Assembly (NCBI GenBank): GCA_012799845.1
Contig: JAAZKL010000107.1
Location: 1 to 5,028, forward strand
Length of the DNA stretch: 5,028 nucleotides
Origin: Clostridiaceae bacterium
GTDB taxonomy: Bacteria > Bacillota > Clostridia > Acetivibrionales > DTU013
Direction of reading: 5' to 3'
Shown here piece by piece: positions 1-5,028 of this stretch. The notes beneath the pieces were generated by a model. The model saw nothing but the letters and a program-made list of their open reading frames with translations. It was not told the DNA's origin and ran no database searches. Position numbers and translations under genes: made by a program. Within the stretch, counting starts at the first letter, position 1, and the number at the start of each line of letters is the position of its first letter.

Positions 1-79
1 TGCCGCCGGCATTCGTTTCACCCGGTTTCCCTGTACCTTTTCCAGCACTGCCCGGTTTCCGTACATCTTCCCAGTCCAT
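1..79 (-). CDS. 5' end of an unidentified gene downstream of typA (partial)
   Basis: Twenty-six codons are visible before the window ends. The start is the ATG at 79-77, chosen because a GGGAGG ribosome binding site sits 7 nt upstream. The protein begins MDWEDVRKPGSAGKGTG and continues KPGETNAGG. It is rich in Gly, Lys and Pro, has no hydrophobic segment so far, and shows a ten-residue KPG period encoded by an exact 10-bp repeat. This looks like a flexible N-terminal tail rather than a folded domain. It starts 40 bp after the typA stop in the same direction with no terminator between them, so it is probably co-transcribed with typA. A second frame, starting at an ATG about 13 nt further on (MYGNRAVLEKVQGNRVKR), is also open to the edge but has a worse-placed binding site, so the frame call is not certain. 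I do not recognise the family and assign no function. Confidence 0.55.
   Translation of the reverse strand, partial: MDWEDVRKPGSAGKGTGKPGETNAGG
21..60 (-). repeat. Exact 10-bp direct repeat with a 30-bp period
   Basis: The plus-strand word CCCGGTTTCC occurs at 21-30 and again at 51-60. The 30-bp period is ten codons, so in the partial gene it encodes KPG twice in the same phase (KPGSAGKGTG, then KPGETNAGG). It is probably a repeat within a low-complexity coding linker rather than a regulatory element, but only two copies are visible before the window ends. Confidence 0.6.
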
Positions 80-86
80 CCGTCCA

Positions 87-92
87 CCTCCC
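87..92 (-). promoter_or_regulatory. Ribosome binding site of the partial gene after typA
   Basis: The minus strand reads GGGAGG followed by 7 nt and then ATG at 79. It is the main evidence that a gene starts in the last 79 bases, and it favours that frame over the alternative ATG further in. Confidence 0.6.
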
Positions 93-119
93 GAGTCCGG
101 TCCTTATGCATCTTCCGTA

Positions 120-1940
120 TCAGAGCCTGCTTCTCGCCTTGGCTCTTTGTTCCGAGTCCAGGATCCTCTTCCTGAGTCTTATATTTTTCGGCGTCACTTC
201 AACCAGTTCATCATCAGAATTAAATTCAAGCGCCTGTTCAAGGCTCAATATCCTCGGAGGCGTGAGCCTCAGAGCCTCATCTGATCCCGACGCCCTCATG
301 TTCGTGACATGCTTTTTCTTGCATACATTCACCACTATATCTTCATTCCGGGAATTCTCGCCGACGATCATTCCCTCATACACCAAGGTCCCCGGCGCAA
401 TAAAAAGGGCGCCTCTCTCCTGCGCATTATACAGGCCGTATGTCACTGCCTCACCGGCTTCCCACGCCACCAGCGAACCTCTCTGCCTGTGTGTTATCTC
501 TCCCCTGTACGGTTCATAGCCATGGAATATGTGATTCATTATACCATTGCCTTTAGTATCGGTCAAAAACTCCGATCTGTAGCCTATCAAACCCCTGGCC
601 GGTATCTTGAATTCAAGCCTCATGTACCCTTCCGCCGCGGAACGCATATCCACCAGTTCAGCCTTCCGGCTGCCCAGTTTTTCCATCACGGTACCCATGT
701 ATTCCTCAGGCACATCGATCATCAGCAGTTCCATGGGCTCACACGCTGCACCGTCGATCTCCTTCATGATGACCTTCGGTTTTGAGACCTGGAATTCATA
801 GCCCTGCCTTCTCATCGTTTCGATCAGTATGGAAAGGTGCAGCTCGCCCCTGCCTGAAACGATGAAAGAATCCGGACTGCCGGTTTCCTCGACCCGAAGG
901 CTCACGTTTGTCTCCAGTTCCCTGAAAAGACGGTCCCTCAGGTGCCTGGATGTGACATATGTCCCTTCCTTTCCGGCAAACGGGCTGTCATTCACGCTGA
1001 ACGTCATGCTGACGGTAGGCTCGTCGATATCGACGAAGGGCAGCGGCTCCGGTACTTCGGCATCGCATATCGTTTCACCGATGTTTATGTCGCTGATCCC
1101 GGAAACCGCAACTATATCTCCTGCACCCGCATCTTCGCACTCAGTGCGTTTCAGCCCTTCGAACACACACATCCGGCTGATTTTGGAGCGGTATACGGTC
1201 CCGTCCTTTTTGCACACCGCTGCCTGCTGCCCGGTGCTGATCCTGCCCCTGTCGATCCTGCCGATGGCTATCCTTCCCACGTAATCATCATAATCGACGT
1301 TCGAAACGAGGATCTGCAGCGGTCCGTCCTCCTCTCCCGCGGGAGCCGGAACATGGCTTATGATCGTTTTGAAAAGCGGCTCCAGGTCCCTTTTCTCATC
1401 GTCGGTATCAAGCACGGCATAGCCTGCCCTGGATGACGCATACACGACCGGGAACTCAAGCTGGTCGTCATCGGCGCCCAGTTCTATGAACAGGTCCAGC
1501 ACTTCATCCACGACTTCTCCAGGTCTCGCCTCCGGTCTGTCTATCTTATTGACTACAACAATGGGCTTCAGGTTCAATTGAAGTGCTTTTCTCAACACGA
1601 ATCTTGTCTGGGGCATCGGCCCTTCGAAAGCGTCGACCAGCAGCAGGACACCGTCCACCATCTTCAGCACGCGCTCCACTTCGCCTCCGAAGTCTGCGTG
1701 GCCTGGCGTGTCTACGATATTTATTTTTATATCTTTATATCTGACGGATGTGTTCTTTGCGAGTATGGTTATCCCGCGTTCCCTCTCCAGGTCGTTGGAA
1801 TCCATCACCCGCTCCTGCACCTGCTCGTTTTCCCTGAAAATGCCGCTCTGACGGAGCATCCCGTCGACCAGGGTCGTCTTCCCATGGTCTACATGCGCTA
1901 TTATTGCTATATTCCTGATATTTTCTCTCTTTTCTGCCAC
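120..1940 (-). CDS. typA: Translational GTPase TypA/BipA
   Basis: Ribosome-associated GTPase related to EF-G and LepA; in studied bacteria it supports 50S subunit assembly and growth under cold or stress. With the GTG start at 1940 it has 606 residues, the usual family length. Visible GTPase motifs are G1 AHVDHGKT (15-22), G2 within RERGITI (53-59), G3 DTPGH (77-81), G4 NKID (131-134) and a G5-like ASS (168-170). Beta-barrel domain II, EF-G-like domains III and V, and the TypA-specific C-terminal domain follow. The latter includes [29 protein letters not shown] and [17 protein letters not shown]. The frame is open to a TTG at 2039, but that lies at or above the predicted transcription start, and an ATG at 1979 has its AGGAG 14 nt away. 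The GTG has AAAGGA 9 nt upstream and gives the family-typical short N-terminus ([16 protein letters not shown]). The promoter and terminator upstream make typA the first gene of its transcript. No damage is seen. Confidence 0.97.
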   Translation of the reverse strand: MAEKRENIRNIAIIAHVDHGKTTLVDGMLRQSGIFRENEQVQERVMDSNDLERERGITILAKNTSVRYKDIKINIVDTPGHADFGGEVERVLKMVDGVLLLVDAFEGPMPQTRFVLRKALQLNLKPIVVVNKIDRPEARPGEVVDEVLDLFIELGADDDQLEFPVVYASSRAGYAVLDTDDEKRDLEPLFKTIISHVPAPAGEEDGPLQILVSNVDYDDYVGRIAIGRIDRGRISTGQQAAVCKKDGTVYRSKISRMCVFEGLKRTECEDAGAGDIVAVSGISDINIGETICDAEVPEPLPFVDIDEPTVSMTFSVNDSPFAGKEGTYVTSRHLRDRLFRELETNVSLRVEETGSPDSFIVSGRGELHLSILIETMRRQGYEFQVSKPKVIMKEIDGAACEPMELLMIDVPEEYMGTVMEKLGSRKAELVDMRSAAEGYMRLEFKIPARGLIGYRSEFLTDTKGNGIMNHIFHGYEPYRGEITHRQRGSLVAWEAGEAVTYGLYNAQERGALFIAPGTLVYEGMIVGENSRNEDIVVNVCKKKHVTNMRASGSDEALRLTPPRILSLEQALEFNSDDELVEVTPKNIRLRKRILDSEQRAKARSRL

Positions 1941-1949
1941 ATTATCCGT

Positions 1950-1955
1950 TCCTTT
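1950..1955 (-). promoter_or_regulatory. Ribosome binding site deciding the typA start
   Basis: The minus strand reads AAAGGA, then 9 nt, then GTG at 1940. It supports the GTG start over the in-frame upstream ATG at 1979 and TTG at 2039, which have poorly spaced or no binding sites. Confidence 0.65.
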
Positions 1956-2044
1956 CAATCCTGTATCTCCGGAGTACATGTTTTGTTCAGCTTCTCCTGG
2001 TTTGCCGCATCCTTTGAGATGACTTGCCGAATACAGCAAAATAA

Positions 2045-2073
2045 ATTTTAAAATATAGCGGAGGCGATGTCAA
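2045..2073 (-). promoter_or_regulatory. Sigma-A/sigma-70 type promoter of typA
   Basis: On the minus strand a perfect -35 box TTGACA (2073-2068) is separated by exactly 17 nt from TAAAAT (2050-2045), a 5 of 6 match to the -10 consensus. Transcription would begin near 2038, giving a leader of about 98 nt before the GTG at 1940. No extended -10 TG is present. The A/T-rich run just downstream suits easy melting. This is a consensus-based call without experimental support. Confidence 0.8.
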
Positions 2074-2109
2074 TAAAATCAAAACTCCCGGGCAAAGCGC
2101 CATCGGGAG
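2072..2109 (-). terminator. Rho-independent terminator after the HD-GYP gene
   Basis: On the minus strand CTCCCG (2109-2104) pairs with CGGGAG (2090-2085). An inner GGC/GCC stem closes a five-base loop, with a two-base AT bulge on the 5' side. The T-rich run TTTTGATTTTATT follows at once. The plus-strand reading lacks a good T-tract, so it acts in one direction, ending the kinase/regulator transcript. The T-tract ends inside the -35 box of the typA promoter, so the two signals abut and share bases. Confidence 0.82.
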
Positions 2110-2119
2110 CGTAAACTTT

Positions 2120-2161
2120 ATTCTGTAATTTCAGGCGGCCGTTTTACAATTTCTGGCAGCC
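2120..2161 (-). repeat. Two imperfect 21-bp tandem units in an in-frame tail behind the HD-GYP stop
   Basis: Plus-strand bases 2120-2140 and 2141-2161 align without gaps at 15 of 21 positions. Read on the minus strand in the HD-GYP frame, the 16 codons after the TGA at 2171-2169 are open and give SGRLPEIVKRPPEITE before a TAA at 2120-2118. The two units therefore correspond to a seven-residue duplication (RLPEIVK and RPPEITE). This may be a former C-terminal tail of the HD-GYP protein cut off by a nonsense change, a readthrough extension, or chance. The alignment is direct; its meaning is inference. Confidence 0.45.
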
Positions 2162-2168
2162 GTCCCGA

Positions 2169-3680
2169 TCATTCGAAGCTGGCTGCCGCTTCCGTCAGCA
2201 TACCCTCTTCAGTCATCCTGTCAATGATATTGATAAAAACTGAAACTATGTATGCATCGAACTGGGTGCCCGCTCCGTTCAGCAGCTGCTGCCTGGCCTG
2301 GTCAATGTTCAGCCTGGATCTGTAGATCCTGTCAGACATCATCGCGTCAAACGCGTCAGCGACCGATATTATCCTGGCCAACAGCGGGATGGATTCGCCG
2401 CTGAGCCCTTCAGGGTACCCTGTACCGTCGATACGTTCATGGTGGCATTTCACGACAGGCACCACGTCTTTGAACATGGAAACAGCGGACAGGATCCTTG
2501 CGCCCTTCAGCGGATGCTTCTGTATTTCCTTAAGTTCCGCGTCGCTCAGCTTGTCGTACTTGAGCAGTATGTCATCAGCCGTTCCAATTTTGCCGATGTC
2601 ATGAAAGATGCCGCCTATCCTCAGAGTTTCAAGCTCTTCTGAGGACAGTTCCAGGGCTTTCCCTACCTCCATGGCATAATACGCTACCCGGTCCGAATGT
2701 CCCCTTGTATAGATATCCCTGGCGTCCACTGCCTGCCTCAGCGCCTCGATCGTATCCATGTATCTGAGCTTGAGTTGGTCATACGTCCTGTTCAGTTCCT
2801 CATTCTTCATATTGACCAGTGAATACAGGAACGCGTTGCTGATGGATGAAGCTGCCTGGCTCGTATATATCTCGAGAAGCTCTACGCCCTCGTCCCTGTT
2901 TGTCCCTTCCACGTAGATCACACCTATTGCCTGGCTCTTTTCATTATTCAGCGGAAAGATGACCCCATCCTCCAGTTCGACCCTTTGCTTCGTTATCCTG
3001 GCATATCCGATATGTTCCATCAGGCTCGGGTTGAGCATTTCCATGAAATCGTTTATTGTCGCCCTGTATTTCCCGATCCCCTTGAAGATGCTCTTATGGC
3101 CTTCTTCCGACATGTCCGTGATGTCATCCACCAGGATGAATGCGTTCTCGCTGTCCACCATGGGCATCAGCTCAAGCAGTATGTCCTCCAGGATGGAATC
3201 TATGGGCTGCAGCGAGTAGATCTTCGGAACAGACTGCAGTATTTCGTTAAGGCCGTCCCTGATTTTTTTGATGGTCCTCATCTGCGCGATGGATTTGATA
3301 CCGGACTCGACCAACAGCAAAAGCTGGTCGAAGCGGTCGCTCTTCTCGCAATAACCCTGTATATCCAGTGCCTTTATCGTTTCCAGCGGCGTAGCCAGAT
3401 CGACGTGCCCCGTCAGCAACAGAATGTATATTTCCCTGTTGAATTCCCTGATCATCTGCACCACTTTGTCGCCGTGGACCGGATACATGAGGTAATCGAG
3501 TATCATAAGGTCGAATTTCTCGTTCCTGACCTTTTCCACGGCCTCAAGGGGATCTACGACTCCCGTGAAGTCATAACCGCTCCGCTTCAGTATCACCGAC
3601 AGCGTATCGATTATCCCGATCTCGTCATCCACAACAAGTATCCTGTAATTTGATGAATCAGCCTTTGCCCTTTTTCCCAT
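2169..3680 (-). CDS. Response regulator with HD-GYP domain, probable cyclic-di-GMP phosphodiesterase
   Basis: A 503-residue cytoplasmic protein. Residues 12-130 form a receiver domain: acidic pair D18-D19, phospho-acceptor D62, T90 and K113. The loop after D62 reads DYLMYPVHG, with proline one place later than usual. Residues about 131-290 look like a GAF-type sensory fold resembling DUF3369 (from memory, unsearched). A helical linker (288-312) leads to an HD-GYP domain (about 313-495) with H328, HD at 360-361 in FHDIGKIG, H389, HHE 413-415, DGTGYPEGL including GYP 421-423, D442 and GTQFD (471-475). All the usual metal-ligand and signature residues are present, so activity against cyclic-di-GMP is likely; the closely related cGAMP cannot be excluded. 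The ATG start is fixed by AGGAGG 7 nt upstream. It overlaps the kinase gene out of frame by 70 bp, implying coupled translation, and the kinase is its probable phosphodonor. It is longer than RpfG-type proteins because of the middle domain. Confidence 0.93.
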   Translation of the reverse strand: MGKRAKADSSNYRILVVDDEIGIIDTLSVILKRSGYDFTGVVDPLEAVEKVRNEKFDLMILDYLMYPVHGDKVVQMIREFNREIYILLLTGHVDLATPLETIKALDIQGYCEKSDRFDQLLLLVESGIKSIAQMRTIKKIRDGLNEILQSVPKIYSLQPIDSILEDILLELMPMVDSENAFILVDDITDMSEEGHKSIFKGIGKYRATINDFMEMLNPSLMEHIGYARITKQRVELEDGVIFPLNNEKSQAIGVIYVEGTNRDEGVELLEIYTSQAASSISNAFLYSLVNMKNEELNRTYDQLKLRYMDTIEALRQAVDARDIYTRGHSDRVAYYAMEVGKALELSSEELETLRIGGIFHDIGKIGTADDILLKYDKLSDAELKEIQKHPLKGARILSAVSMFKDVVPVVKCHHERIDGTGYPEGLSGESIPLLARIISVADAFDAMMSDRIYRSRLNIDQARQQLLNGAGTQFDAYIVSVFINIIDRMTEEGMLTEAAASFE

Positions 3681-5028
3681 CCGTATACCTCCTCAACGCT
3701 GTTCGTAATGCACGGTATGGAAATGAAAAATGTAGTACCGCAGCCATCTCTTGTTGTGAACGTGATGTTTCCTCCAAACCGCCCCTTGATAGTGGAGTAT
3801 GACATGTACAGACCGAGTCCTGTGCCGTTTTTACCCTTCGTGGTGATCATTTCCCTGAAAAGCCTGTTTGCAATGTTCCGGGGGATCCCTTTGGCATAGT
3901 CCCTGATGATGAACTCTACATTGTCCCCGCTCCGTACGATCTCCATGTCTATCGTTCCGCCTTTCCCGTCATATGCCTGCATTGCGTTTATTATTATGTT
4001 ATCGAGCACCTGTATCAGGTTGCTCACTTCTCCTTTAATTTCTGTCCTCATATCGATAGAAGGCTTGATGTTCAGGACGCAGTGATACCTTTTCAGCTCA
4101 TGCTTCAGCAGCAGTTCGACCCTTTTCACTGCTTCATCAACAGTGAACATCACCATGCCGTAAGCCGTCATCTGCACAGCCTGGCCTTTGACAGCCGAAA
4201 TGACGTCAGACATATATGCGCAATAGGGCTTCATTTTATCGAGCCATGTAAGCATCTCGCCGGCTATTTCCATATGGTCCTGCTCGTTGACGCTCCTGTC
4301 CCCGATCGAATCGCTGTATTCATGCACCAGGTCTTTGAGCGCCTCGATAGCCCCGGAAATGGACATGATCGGAGTCCTGAGGTTGTGGGCGATCCCGCCG
4401 ATCAACTGTCCCAGTGATGCAAGCCGTTCCTGCTCTATGAGCACTGCCTGTTTTTCTTCTATGGATTCTATATTGACTTTTACCAGTTCCAGTATTTTGT
4501 TGAATGCCACCACCAGGTCGCCTGTTTCGTCGTTTGATATTACAGGCAGTTTCCGGTCAAGGTCGACATTTTCGCCATGTACTATGCCGTTCATGTTTTG
4601 CGCCACCCGGGATATGTCATCTGCCAGCGACTTGGACAAATAGCCCAGCACAGAGGCATATAAAAGCATCAGAGTAAGGAGGCTGGCCCCAAGCAGTTCT
4701 ATCGTGCCCCTTGATGTCAGATCGTATTTTATCCCCGCCGTCCATATGCCGTCATCCGTGATCACCCTGACGGCGGCAGCCTGCGAATCTATTCCGTAAT
4801 AGTCGTAGACACGGCCGTTTGTTTTTTCCATGGCTATATCATTCAGATATGTAATAAAGAATTTGTTCTCCGTTATCTCTTTTGGTTCAGCACGTCCCCA
4901 GGGGTCTATAATGAAGGGCTGGTGGCCTTCGTCCGCGATCGTGTCCAGTATCGCTGAAATCTCTTCCCTGCCTGGATTCTCAAGCCCGCTGAAGCTTTTG
5001 ACAAACCGGGAACGGTAGCCTTCAAAAA
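3611..5028 (-). CDS. Membrane sensor histidine kinase (N-terminus outside the window)
   Basis: The frame is open from the TAA at 3613-3611 to the window edge: 471 codons, so the gene is partial and the ATG at 4831 is internal. Counting from the first whole codon at the edge, residues 1-107 look extracytoplasmic (a sensor end ITDDGIWTAGIKYD) and 108-130 form a transmembrane helix. A HAMP domain (about 131-181) and coiled coil (182-202) follow. The dimerisation domain carries phospho-acceptor H214 in GGIAHNLRTPIMS. The ATPase domain has N-box N343 and N347, G1 box DYAKGIP (D376), an F-box FREMITTKG and G2 box GTGLGL (401-406). Two oddities: Asn rather than Glu/Asp follows the histidine, and Ala replaces the first Gly of the G1 box. 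The core ends near residue 438, with a 33-residue tail whose last 22 codons overlap the next gene. An upstream transmembrane helix is expected beyond 5028. The adjoining regulator is the probable phosphotransfer partner. The ligand is unknown. Confidence 0.93.
   Translation of the reverse strand, partial: FEGYRSRFVKSFSGLENPGREEISAILDTIADEGHQPFIIDPWGRAEPKEITENKFFITYLNDIAMEKTNGRVYDYYGIDSQAAAVRVITDDGIWTAGIKYDLTSRGTIELLGASLLTLMLLYASVLGYLSKSLADDISRVAQNMNGIVHGENVDLDRKLPVISNDETGDLVVAFNKILELVKVNIESIEEKQAVLIEQERLASLGQLIGGIAHNLRTPIMSISGAIEALKDLVHEYSDSIGDRSVNEQDHMEIAGEMLTWLDKMKPYCAYMSDVISAVKGQAVQMTAYGMVMFTVDEAVKRVELLLKHELKRYHCVLNIKPSIDMRTEIKGEVSNLIQVLDNIIINAMQAYDGKGGTIDMEIVRSGDNVEFIIRDYAKGIPRNIANRLFREMITTKGKNGTGLGLYMSYSTIKGRFGGNITFTTRDGCGTTFFISIPCITNSVEEVYGWEKGQRLIHQITGYLLWMTRSG
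3688..3693 (-). promoter_or_regulatory. Perfect Shine-Dalgarno site of the HD-GYP gene inside the kinase gene
   Basis: AGGAGG on the minus strand, 7 nt before the ATG at 3680. It lies within the coding sequence of the upstream kinase, so ribosomes finishing the kinase pass over it. It fixes the start despite the 70-bp overlap. Confidence 0.85.

Noticed and set aside
106..1436. Several plus-strand open frames of 64-164 codons opposite typA
   Set aside because: They shadow a highly conserved full-length typA, show no protein-family features and overlap one another in different frames.
1941..2039. Longer typA starting at TTG 2039 or ATG 1979
   Set aside because: TTG 2039 lies at or upstream of the predicted transcription start and has no binding site. 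ATG 1979 has its AGGAG 14 nt away. The added residues do not resemble a TypA N-terminus.
2118..2171. TGA used as a sense codon (alternative genetic code)
   Set aside because: TypA ends with TGA at its expected family C-terminus, Trp is encoded by TGG throughout, and no gene has an internal TGA. The standard code fits.
2132..2173. Tiny 13-codon frame MIGTAARNCKTAA overlapping the HD-GYP stop (ATGA)
   Set aside because: It has no ribosome binding site before its ATG and no recognisable product; it is an out-of-frame reading of the tandem units.
2985..3653. Plus-strand open frame of 222 codons opposite the HD-GYP gene
   Set aside because: It lies fully antisense to a clear receiver-HD-GYP gene and has no recognisable domain. 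Long antisense frames are expected opposite genes of this composition.
3611..4831. Kinase starting at the ATG at 4831
   Set aside because: The frame stays open for 65 further codons to the window edge with protein-like sequence. This ATG would also cut through the sensor region, so the gene is treated as partial.

Overview
All supported genes in this window lie on the minus strand, so transcription runs from the high-coordinate end to the low-coordinate end. The base composition looks roughly balanced. Strong AGGAGG-type ribosome binding sites, frequent AUA and AGG codons, a TTGACA/TAAAAT promoter and the TypA C-terminal sequence all suggest a Gram-positive anaerobe of the class Clostridia (Bacillota). 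That placement is an inference from style and family resemblance; no marker in the window gives a genus.

Region 5028-3611 holds a membrane sensor histidine kinase whose N-terminus lies beyond the window edge. The reading frame is open right up to base 5028, so the internal ATG at 4831 is not the real start. Region 3680-2169 holds its probable partner, a response regulator with a receiver domain, a GAF-like/DUF3369-like middle region and a complete HD-GYP domain. The two genes overlap out of frame by 70 bp and the second has a perfect AGGAGG site. They look like a translationally coupled pair in which a sensed signal is converted by phosphotransfer into cyclic-di-GMP breakdown.

Region 2168-1941 (228 bp) is a compact intergenic region. 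It holds a 16-codon in-frame open stretch after the HD-GYP stop, made of two imperfect 21-bp tandem units. A rho-independent terminator follows, and the -35 box of the typA promoter begins directly after its T-tract, leaving a leader of about 98 nt.

Region 1940-120 is typA (bipA), a full-length ribosome-associated translational GTPase, best started at the GTG at 1940 (606 residues). Region 79-1 is the 5' end of another gene in the same direction, 40 bp after typA, with a good ribosome binding site but too little sequence to identify.

The least ordinary observations are the in-frame tail with a heptad duplication behind the HD-GYP stop, the long kinase/regulator overlap, and the Gly-to-Ala change in the kinase G1 box. 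I see no RNA genes, mobile elements or CRISPR. The signalling pair is unusual enough to follow up, but nothing here proves a wholly new system.
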